NCBI GenBank assembly: GCA_024529925.1
Contig: JAFEUB010001066.1
Coordinates: forward strand, 62,001 to 126,000
Direction: 5' to 3'
Length of the DNA: 64,000 bases
Source: Ophthalmolycus amberensis
Taxonomy: Eukaryota; Chordata; Actinopteri; Perciformes; Zoarcidae
A program made the position numbers and the translations under genes. Under the pieces are notes generated by a model. It was not told where the DNA came from. It saw only the letters and a list, made by a program, of their open reading frames with translations, and ran no database searches. Shown in pieces: positions 21,222-32,526 of this stretch (positions are counted from its first letter, which is position 1; each line of letters opens with the position of its first letter).

Positions 21222-22230
21222 TCCACCAGAATCGCGGCCATGTTAAACTCTCCCGGCTGTAGGACCTGTATAGCTCTCCTTCAGCCTGAGGACGGCCCTG
21301 ACCTCTTGCCTTAGCCTCGAGCTTCTGAGGCAGGGCCTCTCGGAGAACCCAGGCAGGACCTGCGGCATCACGCCTTGAGCAGTAAGGTCTGCTAGGCTGG
21401 CCGAAGTGGAACACCTGATGCGTGAGGTCTACCTCCCCCTGTCAGGGCAGCTGAATCCAGCCCAACCTACCCTGGTCATTTGTATGGCGCTTGCACGCCT
21501 GGCATACACAGCAGCTGGAACATCCACCTGTGAGTGCCTTCTTCAGGCGCCTTCCCGCCCTCACCACCTTTTCTGTTCCTCCCTCCGAGGAATATCTGAG
21601 GGAGTTGCATGCATGCTGGAGACACCAGGGCTCTCTCCCGCCTTACATCAGACCATGCAGGAGGTGGCAAATCTGGCCTTGCACGTATGCCAGCCAGTTA
21701 GACGACTATTGCGTCCATCATAGTTTCCCCTGAGGAGACTCTGAGGCCCGATGCCAGGTGCCCTCGACCCAATGTCGGGTCAAAGATGACCTGCTATCCA
21801 GGGCATATGACACAGCAGCGCTGTGCACCGTATCGACAACTCCCTCTCCCACCTCATGCTTTCCCTCGCAGATTCTCTGCAGCAGGCTACTTCGACGCTT
21901 CCGCTCAGTGATGCTTCATTGCAGGCGTTTGCGCTCATGTCGAGGGAACTTGGACATATGATGTCCACCCTGGTTCAGACTCGCCGCCAGGTTTGGCTGG
22001 CCAGTCACCCCTATCTGAGACATGTAGGAGGACCCTCCGTACTGTCCCACTGGAACCTGGTGAGCTATTCGAGTCAGCTGCTATACGGGCGCTTCAGCGA
22101 ACTGTTAGAGCTAGCCAGACCAGGCAGCAGTTCTCTGGTCTTTGCAGGGACATGCCTCCACCCCCAGACCTAGGGGTCCCACTTTGGCCCCACAAGGCCG
22201 TTTTCTCAGCCTCCAGCTTACCCTAGTAGC
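21222..22230 (+). pseudogene. DIRS gag-like relic
   Basis: Conceptual translation in changing frames gives a VEHLMREVYLPL stretch at about 21,406 followed by a Leu/Ala-rich domain, then short blocks to about 22,230. Its position just after the 5' region and before the RNase H relic fits the gag-like first ORF of DIRS elements. I assign it mainly by position. Several frameshifts and stops are present. Confidence 0.5.
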
Positions 22231-22499
22231 CGCCACAGGCCTCGGCGTCCTGCTGAGAGGCCGGACTGCTACCTATACAACCCTACCTACGTGGCACAGA
22301 TACAGGGCAATAATATTATCAAGACAGTGCCTATTCACTATCCCCATGGAGGGAGTGCATATCTGGCAAACAGTGTCCCAGGAACTGAGCCCCAGGGGCT
22401 CGGTTCCATTCCACCAGGAGATGGTCACAACAGATACCTGCCTCTCAAGGCGGGGTGCAGTGTGACAGAACAGGACAGCCTGGGGGCAGTTGTCTGCTG

Positions 22500-22790
22500 A
22501 AATACCGCAGGGGCAGGTCCAGGTTCTAGAGCTAGCGCTCAAGCACTTCCTTCCATATTTGAAGGGAAAGCATGTGCTTGTCCGGTGGACAGCACCTCTG
22601 CTGTGATTTCCCATAAACTATCAATGGGGCACCAGATCTGCAGAAGTTGCTATGGGGATCACCGTGCCCTTCTGACTTGGGGGGCCCCTCGCCTGACCAG
22701 CCTGTGGGCAATGTACCCACCAGGAGAACGGAACCAGGTTGTGGTTTTCCTGTTCCGTCACAAGCCTCCACCGTGAGAGTGGCGGCTGCA
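22500..22790 (+). pseudogene. DIRS RNase H relic
   Basis: Translation gives VDSTSAV, then LLTWGAPRLTSLWAMYPPG, then ERNQVVVF followed by RHKPPP. This is the characteristic RNase H end of the DIRS reverse-transcriptase ORF, where the usual motif is a Ser-Arg-His before the Pro run. The upstream catalytic RT core, including the YxDD-type site, is absent or beyond recognition, so most of the polymerase has been deleted. Confidence 0.65.
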
Positions 22791-23575
22791 TCCAGACGTG
22801 TCGACCCACTGCCCCCACTGGGTCTCCCTGACGGAGAGGACCAGCCCTCTGGGTCAAGTGGCCAGAGGATCTTCTTTAAGCCTTTCCACCATTCCCTCTG
22901 ATTTTGCTATAAGCTTGTCAGAGTTCTTCCCCGACAGGAGGGATCTCCTGTCACAACTAGAAGGTCGGATTTGGCATTCCAATCCCTGCCGCCTTCAACT
23001 ATGGGTCACGGGAGGGCCCGACCGGATGCTGAGTGGCTACATAGAACCAGTCTGACTGACTATTCTGAATGCCAGTTCGCGGTCTACCTGCCTGCAGTAC
23101 AAAGAACAGGTGGAAGCTGTTCTGACTGGTGTGCGGCTTAGAACAAGGTCCCAGTACAGCGCCCCGTGCCTGCTGTACTGAGTTTCTACAGTCCCTCCTA
23201 GATAAGGGCCGGTCTCCCCTGCAGGGGACCTACCCTTGGGGAGCTGCTGTGCCCGGTGTGGGCCCTCAGAGCTTATGTGGAAGCCACCGCCTGCATACGC
23301 CTGCATAGTCAGTTATGGTGAGCCTAAGAAGGGCTGTGCTCCTTTTAAAAAAAAAACAGCACCTGTCCCACTGGATAGTGGAGGCCATTGCCTATACATA
23401 CAAGGCGAGCGGCTGCGCTCGGCCATCTGGGGTGAAGGGTCACTACCAAGAGTGTCTCCACACCAAGGGCAAGCCTGAGAGGTGTGCCTGTGGAGGATAT
23501 ATGTGCTGCGGCCTCATGGGCATCACCGAGCACATTCACCAAACACTACAGAGTTAACGTTGCCACCCCTCACCC
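22791..23575 (+). pseudogene. DIRS tyrosine recombinase relic
   Basis: After the RNase H end, recognisable pieces include LSQLEGRIWHSNP (about 22,950) and QHLSHWIVEAIAYTY (about 23,360). Then comes a GHYQECLHTKG stretch where a His-Ser-Thr-Arg motif is expected, and a final ASPSTFTKHYRVNV (about 23,518-23,560) with the probable tyrosine nucleophile. The blocks lie in different frames with internal stops. The block order is the same as in the DIRS fragment at 4973-5719, but the sequences differ. Confidence 0.68.
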
Positions 23576-23663
23576 ACTGGGGAGGGTTCTTTGGCCAATT
23601 TTCTCTGCCGGAGCTATACGAGGTAGTTACTGTGCTTCCTCGTGACTCTTTTGGTATAAGTCA

Positions 23664-23763
23664 TCCAGTGTGAAGCACTGCCTCTGGCTGTCAGTAAGGA
23701 TGAAATAGAACGAAAGTTACGAATGTAACTACGGTTCTATGAATCCTGGATGACCGCCAGAGT
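23664..23763 (+). repeat. DIRS internal complementary region
   Basis: Positions 23,664-23,712 are the reverse complement of the element's left end (19,272-19,320). Positions 23,709-23,763 are the reverse complement of its right end (23,937-23,990). This is the splint region thought to help DIRS cDNA circularise. Confidence 0.85.
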
Positions 23764-23814
23764 TCTTGGTCACTCGGAATCCCGTGAACTCGCGAGAAGA
23801 TTCCATAGGACTGA

Positions 23815-23990
23815 GCTCAGGATGACACCGGAACTTATAGACGACGGGGGTCATTCGAGGTCACACGTGACTTTGTTGATATAAATATTCGACCTGCGCA
23901 TGCGCGAGACGGAAGATATCCAGTGTGAAGCACTGCCTCTGGCGGTCATCCAGGATTCATAGAACCGTAGTTACATTCGTAACTTTCGTT
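23815..23990 (-). repeat. DIRS right inverted terminal repeat
   Basis: Inverse of the left repeat through about 23,950, followed by a right-specific extension (ATCCAGGATTCATAGAACC...AACTTTCGTT). Confidence 0.87.
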
Positions 23991-24951
23991 TTCTGGTCTT
24001 TCTACTTGTATTGGCCAAGCATGTGAGAGGCAGCAATAAGATGCAACAGGACCAGGACACAGATTTTGTCTGAAAAGGTTTCTAGATGGTAGGGATGATG
24101 GCCAAAACTACAAAAATAAGCCCATGGTTGTATGAATCAAGAATTTCCTTTTAGCTACATTTTAAGATTATATTACATGGCATTCATCTGTCACAGTAAG
24201 TGCATCCAGTTCAAAAAGGTTCAAAAGGAAAAAAAGTTCCAACTCTTGCTGTGTTCATTATTTTAAAGAGCACACAGTCCTCTCCCACAAAAACACAAAG
24301 TAAATAGCTCTCTTACAAATGGGATACTATACCATATGACTCTCAGCAATGCTCTTGTATACTGGCTAACCAGAAAAGGGAAAGTAAATCCTAATACTGC
24401 CATTAGAATGATAATTTACAGAAAAACGTTTGTTTTACACATCAACAGTACAGCCCTCTGACATGTGAAAGAGCCTCTGCCTCATTACTGCCATTTCCTT
24501 TCAGATCCATTTGAGCAACAGATCACAGCCTCTGACTTAAAACACAAGGTTCCTGAGGTACACCTATTGTGTGTGTGGTTTTGACTCACTACAAACTACC
24601 TTTCCCCTGCAACGTGTGTGTGTTGGTGCTGTGTGTACCGCGTAAAGAAGCGGTAAGTCTACATGGGTGAATATTGTGGTGGTGAGTTGTGTGAATGTGG
24701 TTTTGTGTGTGTTGGGGGGAGTCAAGGTGCAGTGGAGCAGATAGCTCAGCTCTATGCATACTAAAACCACCATCGCCACCGGCAGCAAAGATAGAGCTGG
24801 GGGGTGGAGGGCGTGCGGGTGGTTGTGGTGGTGGTGGGGAGGGGGGTGTGGGAAGGAGAGGGAAGGAGGGAGCGACATAGCACCCCAGGGAGCCCCTTCC
24901 TTATCGCACCTCTCGGCTCAGTTTATCTGATTAGACATGACCGGCAAGACA

Positions 24952-24978
24952 GAGGTAGAGAGAGAGAGAGAGAGAGGT

Positions 24979-25006
<28 letters not shown>
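24952..25006. repeat. (GA)n microsatellite
   Basis: GA units interrupted by GGTA occur over about 55 bp. Confidence 0.92.
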
Positions 25007-25009
<3 letters not shown>

Positions 25010-25189
25010 ATATTGGTGGACATGGTCAAACTTAGTCAAATTCATCTTCCATTCAACCACAGTCACTGACATCACTCAGATGTTTGTGGTGATGTAGACC
25101 AGGATGTTGGACAGACATCAACAGATTGTTTATTCGAAGCTCGGGTTGGTAATGTTGAGAAACCAGCAAGAGTATACGCTAGAAGTATC

Positions 25190-25465
25190 CAACCGAAAAA
25201 CACAGCCCAGTGGTGTCAACTCTTTTCCAATGAAAGTTGCGAAATCTCGAGAGAAAGTCAGCAACAGCCCGTCTCTTCAGGCCTCCCTTTAAAGCCACTC
25301 CCCCCAAGTTATCATTTTGAACGTAAACAACAAACATGGCTATTGTTAGTGCTCACAGCTGTCAAGCTGGCAGCTTGTGAAAGACTCCTCTGAAGTGCTC
25401 AGACAGAGTACGCGGAGGGAGCCCGTCCAATCATTTTGTTTGGGCCAAAGGAAATGATTGCTGTC
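25190..25465. repeat. Possible interspersed repeat
   Basis: The stretch from about AACCGAAAAACACAGCC to TTTGTTTGGGCCAAAGG has the look of a teleost interspersed repeat. I assign it from recalled resemblance only; no second copy is visible in this window. Confidence 0.3.
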
Positions 25466-26099
25466 ATGATGTGAAGAAAATAAAAAAACATACATATTTA
25501 AAAAAATGTAAATGGAGGATTGCTATCCTTAGCTTTAATCCACGTTTGAGTGTCTTAATATGTGTTCTGGTCGTCGAGATTCAAAAGGTTTCACTCTTAT
25601 TGGCTACAAAGTTACAAAGTAAAAAAAACAGTTCGTGCAGTCGTAGTTCAGTGAGAGATGGGAAGGCTTAGCCTAATTGTAACTTAATGAAATGACTAAT
25701 GAAATGCAGTGGCAAAGAGAAATGTTGTGAGTTGTAGAAAATCAAGTCTGTTTCATGAACTGAATTGTCCCTTTCAAAAATGTTGATCAAAAAGTTACCA
25801 GGTATACCAGAATGCAAGAAATTAAGTGTTTGACTTTTAAAACTTCACAACCACGAATGCTGGGTCAGCCACTGCCAGTAAAGTGCTAACATACATCATA
25901 AAAAGGTAACGATGATAACAACAGATTCCTTTGAGTCAAACATTTGGCTGATTATCTTTCAATCTTTCCTCTAATTGAGGAAATAGACCAGATGCCGAAC
26001 TATCCATGCTGATCTGGAGCAGGCTGCGTAGCTTAGCGCCGCCATCTTGATGTGCACTTCTCTTTCACTGGTCAAATAGTGCAAGTGTTGTAATTCACT

Positions 26100-26154
26100 G
26101 TTGTAATTACAACAATGTATTACAACAATGGCAATACATTGTTGTAATTACAAC
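26100..26154. repeat. Perfect 22-bp inverted repeat
   Basis: The arm 26,100-26,121 (GTTGTAATTACAACAATG then TATT) is exactly complementary to 26,133-26,154, with an 11-bp loop. Each arm also contains the smaller palindrome GTTGTAATTACAAC. Confidence 0.9.
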
Positions 26155-27019
26155 ATGATGAGACTGAACACAGATGGGAAATGGACGGAAATTATGTAAA
26201 TGAAGCATCTTTTTCATTCATGTAATTATAACAGTTTATTGTTATATACTACAAAACATGTCTGCTGGGGAACTTTCAATATTTGGAATGTCACCATAAT
26301 CTGCAAGGTAACATATATAGCTATCAAATACATGAGTAAAATAAAAAGTACAATATATTGATCTGATATGTATAGGTGAGTAGAAGTATAAAGCTCAATT
26401 TACAGTACTTGATTAATTGTAACATTCATACTAAAATCATAATTCTCTGAAGACTTGACCTATCCCTCTGTCTTAAAGCAATAATGTGCTCTGTCTCTCC
26501 TGCAGACATGACGTCCTGCTGACATGTGCTGTGTGAGGCTATCTTACATGCAACAGAATATCAGTGTTGCGTCGACGATGTGCCGACAAGCCGTCAAAGT
26601 CTGTGACAAAATTCATACAAATCTCTTTGGGAATATAATTATTGCTGGGTACACTCTGAACATTTGGAAATGATCCAAATCCAATTAATAAAGAAGGTAA
26701 GCGCATGAACCTAAAATGGAAATGAATGTTTGTAATGCAAATACAAATTGGCTTAGAGGAGAACATGATTGTACAAAGGATTCCAAAAAGAGAAAGAAAA
26801 ATGAAAAAAATGATGTAGAAAGCAGACTTTGGTTAGGTTGCATACATAATGAACACACATGTTTGTCATGTGAGTAAGTCTGGTTATGCTTATGATTAAA
26901 GATTATGAACAAATAAATAAATACAGACCTGAAAAGGATGCTTCATTTCCACATTTTCCCTTCATTTCCCATCTGTGTTCAGTCTCATCATCTACAGCCC
27001 GGAGTGGATCGAGGGTGTT

Positions 27020-27070
27020 TGTGTGTGCATGTGTGTACATGTGTGTACATGTGTGTACATGTGTGTGTAT
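27020..27070. repeat. (GTGTGTACAT)n tandem repeat
   Basis: Several near-perfect GTGTGTACAT-type units are followed by GT runs. Confidence 0.85.
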
Positions 27071-27193
27071 GAGACAATGATAAGGTCCTACGGTCTTACG
27101 AACGAGTGTATGTATAAAAGAGCAGAAGGAAGAAGTGTGTGTATGTGAGAGTGTGTGTTGTGTGTGTTTAGGTGTGCGTGTGAGAGTGTGGGT

Positions 27194-27230
<37 letters not shown>

Positions 27231-27399
27231 GACATCCTCGTCACTGAGAGGGCCCAGGGGACAGCCCGGCCTCCTCAGCCTCCTCATGATGATTGATGCT
27301 GGCGGGCCCCACACGCCCCGGCCGCCCAGCTAAATTAAAAGCCTATTTTGTAAAGTTGTAAAGAGAACAGAACGGTTGGAGGGTTGCTGTGTTCATGTG

Positions 27400-27430
<31 letters not shown>

Positions 27431-29104
27431 TGTGTGGGTGGGTCACAGCCGGGGCGCTCTCCAGTGTCTTTAGTATCATCAACCCCTCAGAGGATAGCCA
27501 GAAGGGGGTCTCCTCCAGGCCTGATGCTCTTTCTCTCTCTCGTTCTCCGTCTCATTCACACACTCACACACATGCACAGGAGCACACACACTAACATGTA
27601 CGCCGGTGTGAAATGTTTCTGAGTCAGATCAGTAAATTAACACCAAGTGAAATAATTGCAGAATGAAGTATGTTTTGACGTTTCACTTTATTACTGTAAT
27701 ATCAAAACTACATTTTAAAAGACACTAATATTGTACCATTATTCATTATTTTAGAAGTCAATGTCAGCATTCTGTAACAAGAGGAGAGGAACAGTACTTT
27801 CTCACTGCTGATGCTATTGACACAATGATGTAGTTATGTCACAGAATGTCCTATTAAAATAATAGACGCTGACAGTTTACCAAAAGCTGTCAAATGTATA
27901 TTCTCCTTTCCACCACATATATCTGTGCTTATAGCATAGCAGAGTCAACTCTCTGATTCCAAATCCTCCTTAGCAACGCCACAAAAAAATGTAACATTTT
28001 TCATTCGCAGACGTTTTAAACAAACCAAACATTTGCAAATTGTGATTATTGGACCTCCACCCAAAGCATAAAACTCCATCACTTGTGGTCACAACCAAAG
28101 CCATTAACAAGAAGTAGTTACACCATTTAGCAACTTTGAAAAAAGTGAACCAAAGTGAACACTCAGACAAAAGCATCACCATCTGTAACCCTAACTTAAA
28201 CAAAGGCACCACAAGTATTAACTCATGATCTGCTTTACACTTTGTTTGCAATTCTGCAACAAATGTTGTGCAAGTCACTACACACAAGAAGCAAGTTGAT
28301 CAGCCACTGCTGGGGCTAAGTAACATCAGAAGATGTTTAGATCGACACGCTAACAGTAGTCATGAATCTGTTTGGTAGAAATACCCAAAACATATTTACC
28401 TTTACCTTATTACCTCTTCAGGGGATTATAAACATTCTTTATGCTTCTTTTTCATTTAACAAAATGTTAAATGATGAACTTTTCTAACATATAGTCTAAA
28501 GTTATAGAATGCTGCCAATGTAGATCAGTAAGTTAACAGACATGAGAATATGAACATTCTATGCTGACTTTGGATCATTTGAGACTTTTTGATACTTGAG
28601 ACGACAGACACGTTCTGGTCAGTACTCAATAATAGTGAGGTGTGATGAGTATCAACTGAAAAGAATAGAAATCTATGGAGGTGTTGCGTGCGGGAAAAAG
28701 TATATTCAACACTATACAACAATAATGTATGCTTTGGAAAATTTGCAGCAGTGATGTAAACAATGTTTTAATTCCGCTAAAACATAAAACAACAGTTTGA
28801 CATTTAAGGAAAAGCACAACACAGAATATTACCAGCTGTGTACGTACTGCTAGTGCATTCTCTTCAGATATCCCATCAGAAAGAATGTATAACAAATATT
28901 TGAATACATATTTGAATAATTTATGTTTTTAAATGTCATATTCAGATTGGTGAACATTCTCTGACCCTGTGCTTCTACCTTTTAATTCTGAACTTTGACA
29001 GTCACTCAAGGACGTGACACTCACTTGTTTGTATATCATTTGCAAATCATTTATCCTCAATGTGAATTTAATTGACCAGACGACTCCAGAAAGCAAGGAC
29101 AAAA

Positions 29105-29137
29105 CACACACACGCACGCACACACACACACACACAC

Positions 29138-29170
<33 letters not shown>
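29105..29170. repeat. (CA)n microsatellite
   Basis: CA units with a few CG and CT interruptions. Confidence 0.92.
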
Positions 29171-30230
29171 CACATACAAACACACAGCTGCCTTCATGTC
29201 ACCCTCCGGCCACCCTCCCTCTCTGCCTTTAAGCCATGCCAGACATGCCCCCCCCCCCACCACTCTTCTGTTGCTGGCAGCAAGTGGTGAGTGGAGTGAC
29301 AGCCCACCCTGAGTATGGCCAACCAGCCGGACACACATAAACACACACACAAAACAGAGGTCAGGCCTGTGTCAACTGGGGTGCGGAGGCCAGCGGCATC
29401 GCTTAAAGTATGTCGAAGGGGGAAAGAGACATGAGCCGTCTGACGTTCACACAGGTTGTAAATAAGATGACGATTTAACCAGATTACCTAGAACTTTATT
29501 TTGAAGTGAAACTGAAAGTTACTAAAACCTCTCTTTGCATGAGAAAACCATGATGCCACTAGTATGGCATGAACAGTAGATCAAAGTTGAAGCTGGAAGT
29601 AAAGCCAAGGCAAGTCCGCTTTGATTATAATATCACAAACCTGCCCCAAAACCCTTTAACGGGGAACAATGTAAGCAAATGGGGAGGCCCTCTCCCAGGA
29701 CATGACAAAATGATAGATACATTCTAAACATATATGAAGAATGGATCCAACGTTGAGCAACTTCATGTTTCTCCAGATAGGACCAGAGCCACATCACCTC
29801 CTCTCCACCATGGACACCTGGAAAGAGAACAGACTACAAACACTACACTAGTCAATAATTATTAAGAGAGCCTTGATCAAGGTGTGGATTGTTCAGTAGA
29901 GGTTTAACCACAGCACTCCTAAGGCTAGTGCCAGCCAGTCGCAAGATAGAAATTAACAATATTCAGCATTGTAAGTCCCAGAAATGACTGGAGATCTTTA
30001 AAAAGTGCAGCTAGTCGGGGGTCAATTAGGCAGGTGGTAGGGATAGAAGCTGACATCAGCTTGGAACATGTTTCAAGACTTGGTGTTGAAATTTGTAACA
30101 ACAGAGACTTATTGGGATTCAACATATATATATATTGCACTGCAGATTTGACAGAAGTTGCTGGAGTTGAGGAACTAACCCTCTATCCTGCAGGATATGA
30201 ATTAGGTCAAGTGATTAACATTGGAGTGAG

Positions 30231-30740
30231 TAGACTCCATAGACTATATAAGAAGTGGAAGTTGTCACTGTGGTGTCGACCATTGGTTTGTGGACTATGG
30301 TTTTGAAGCCTCGAGGTGGGGATTTTGGCCCTCGCCATCTTGGTTTTTGGAACCAGAAGTGACACAAGAGGGTGGAGCTAAGTACAACCCAATGCTGAAC
30401 AAGTTTAGTCAGCCAAAGTGTTAATTAACTTTTGTGAACCTTTCCTAAAGCATCCCCTGCTTTATGGTCTGTTTGACTCTAAATGGACCATAATGTACTA
30501 AATGAACATCATGCTGTATTGAAGAAGACTTGAAACTAGAGATTGAGACCATAAACTCATGTTTACAATGTTTACTGAGGTAATAAATCAAGAGAGCAGT
30601 AGAGTCATTTTCTCATAGACTTCTATACAACCAGACTCTTTTTAGCAACCAGACGAGTTGGCCATTAGAAATAATTCAAGTTTAAGGCACTTCTGCATTG
30701 ACTTCACTTTAGATTCATGCACAGATTGTGTGATAACAAA
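30231..30740. repeat. Probable interspersed repeat
   Basis: Landmarks are a start at about CTCCATAGACTATATAAG, a central TTTGGCCCTCGCCATCTTGG, and TTTTCTCATAGACTTCTATA near the right side. These resemble a common fish interspersed repeat as I recall it. No coding capacity, tail or target duplication is evident. Confidence 0.4.
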
Positions 30741-31424
30741 AATATAAAGAAGAGTCGGGGAAAGGCCTTATTCAGGTGAATATCTATTCACCAATAATAA
30801 AATCTCATCAGAGTGAGTAACAAGGTCTTGGATAGATTCTTCAAATTACTCTAAAAAGTGGGAATAAAATACTGCAAGGTGGAGTCTGCAAAGCAAAACA
30901 TGATTGATGACGAGAGCCTCAAATTAGTTGAATTTAATATGAGGTTTGGTGGATAAACTGAAAATAGACTTATAAATTAAGGAAACACCCCCACCTCGTT
31001 AAGCTTCCTGAGTAACATGGGCATTAGTGAAGTCAGGTGAGGAGGCTTCATTTCATGGAAATTGGGTTCAGCCACGTTTCACATAAACCAATCAAGTCAT
31101 GTATCAGTAAGGCTTTGGCAGACAGACACATCTGACATATAAAAAAAGGGCTGTGGCTTTCAGTTGGAGGGCAATATGTAGAACTACCAGTAGATGACGT
31201 ATTAATTGATAATATTACGTCAACCTTTAAAATGGGGATGGTTTACAATAGGCAGTTTGGGAAATACTTTTAGTGCTCGCCTCTATTCTTTCTTTCAAAT
31301 TGAGTTTGACTAACCTGTGTTTACAACTGTAAGTGTCTCTTTCCTCAGTCTTTCCTTTAACAGTGTCACCATGTTCCCTGATATCAGCAATAACCTTTAT
31401 GAGTACAATGTTATCATTACTGAT

Positions 31425-32526
31425 CAGTGGTGGGCCGTCAGGGCCAGCAAGGCCTTCTCTGCTGGCCTAGACAGAATCACAAAGCTGTTTTATAATTGAA
31501 TTATTTTTCAAAAATACACTACATCTATTATAATGTTTTAGCTTATTTCCTCATTGCACAGCTCCTGTCTTCCTCAGTTGCTCTGCTTCCAGTGCAGCTT
31601 GTTTTAAGTAGAGCTTTTATCCAATCAGATTTCATCTCTGTGTCTCTAGGTAAGAAGAGAGGCAGAGGCCTGCAGACTCACAAGTGAATCCATGTGCAGT
31701 TTAAGTGAATGGGGACGATATTGTTGATTGTCATAGTGTTCAACCAATCAGATCTTTAGTATTCTTTTACGTGCCAGAGCTTCTAGCTAGCCTAGCCGAG
31801 TGCGTCAGCATTAACGTGCAGCTTGATTGGTCAGTGGGATATCGTGACATGTTTAGTGGTGATAATCTCTATATCTGCTGCCTCTGTCGAGCGGACATTT
31901 TCAGCCCTCAAACGCATTAAAATGTATTTCATGAAATACAACGGGGGAGGCTCGACTGTCTTCACTGGCGTCCATTAATCCAGGAGAACCTCTTACTGGA
32001 ACTGAACCGATGTTCTGTACAACCGTATTAGAGTATTAAACTCTTTGTTATCAAAGAAAGGAGGATGGACTTTAAGTGAACACCAGCTTTGGTAAGTAAA
32101 TGCTTTTGTTGTTTTACATCTGCAGTAGCGTTACTGCTGTGTTCATTTGTCTATGGTGTCGTTATGATATGGTTAATATTGTTCCCTCTGATGTGAATAA
32201 TATTTCAGTGTGTGGCAGAATGCGTGTTTCAGCGCTGCAGTTTTGCTGGATTCATTTTGACTATATGCATTGTCAGCATCCCATCATGCTCGTATTCATG
32301 TATCTGCACTCTGCAGTTAGTGTATTTGTAGCCCTCATAGGTGTTGAGCTTCATATAAAATTTTATTTCAGTTGTCAAATGTTGCAGTGTTATGTGAATA
32401 TGCATTTTTTACACAAAACATATAATAACCCGGAGCTGTTGCGTCATAATGAGGTTATTAGGAGGAGGTTCAACTGTAGTAGGACAGCATTGAAGGCCCA
32501 GGTATAACATACACAGCCTGCCACTG
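31425..32526 (+). mobile_element. hAT element with intact target duplication
   Basis: A 1,102-bp copy begins CAGTGGTGGGCCG and ends GCCTGCCACTG. TTACTGAT flanks it on both sides (31,417-31,424 and 32,527-32,534), the 8-bp duplication expected of hAT transposition. It is the inverse of the copies at 496-1117 and around 52.9-60.5 kb. It contains the tail of a hAT transposase but is internally deleted, so it is a non-autonomous derivative. Confidence 0.88.
31860..31980 (+). pseudogene. hAT transposase C-terminal relic
   Basis: Translation gives ISAASVERTFSALKRIK, the conserved start of the hAT dimerisation domain (hATC), here followed by a frameshifted tail and a stop. This domain mediates transposase dimerisation. 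No catalytic part of the protein remains in this copy. Confidence 0.78.

Larger units (their letters stand above)
19272..23990 (+). mobile_element. DIRS-like retrotransposon, degenerate
   Basis: A 4.7-kb element on the plus strand with the full DIRS layout: left inverted repeat, gag-like region, RNase H relic, tyrosine recombinase relic, internal complementary region (23,664-23,763) and right inverted repeat. The first half of the internal region is complementary to the left end, the second half to the right end. Both element ends carry GTT (19,272-19,274 and 23,988-23,990), as expected for a circular intermediate joined through a short overlap. Most of the reverse transcriptase is deleted and coding blocks carry many stops and frameshifts. 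DIRS elements make no target duplication, and none is seen. Confidence 0.82.
23991..31416. other. No recognised gene; simple repeats
   Basis: This is mostly AT-rich non-coding DNA. It contains a GA microsatellite, GT/CA microsatellites at about 27,020-27,070, 27,135-27,230, 27,393-27,441 and 29,105-29,170, and a short C run near 29,248. The open frames are short or made of dinucleotide repeats. Confidence 0.5.

Noticed and set aside
26903..27244. Thr/His-rich minus-strand frame
   Set aside because: Translation of GT/CA microsatellites.
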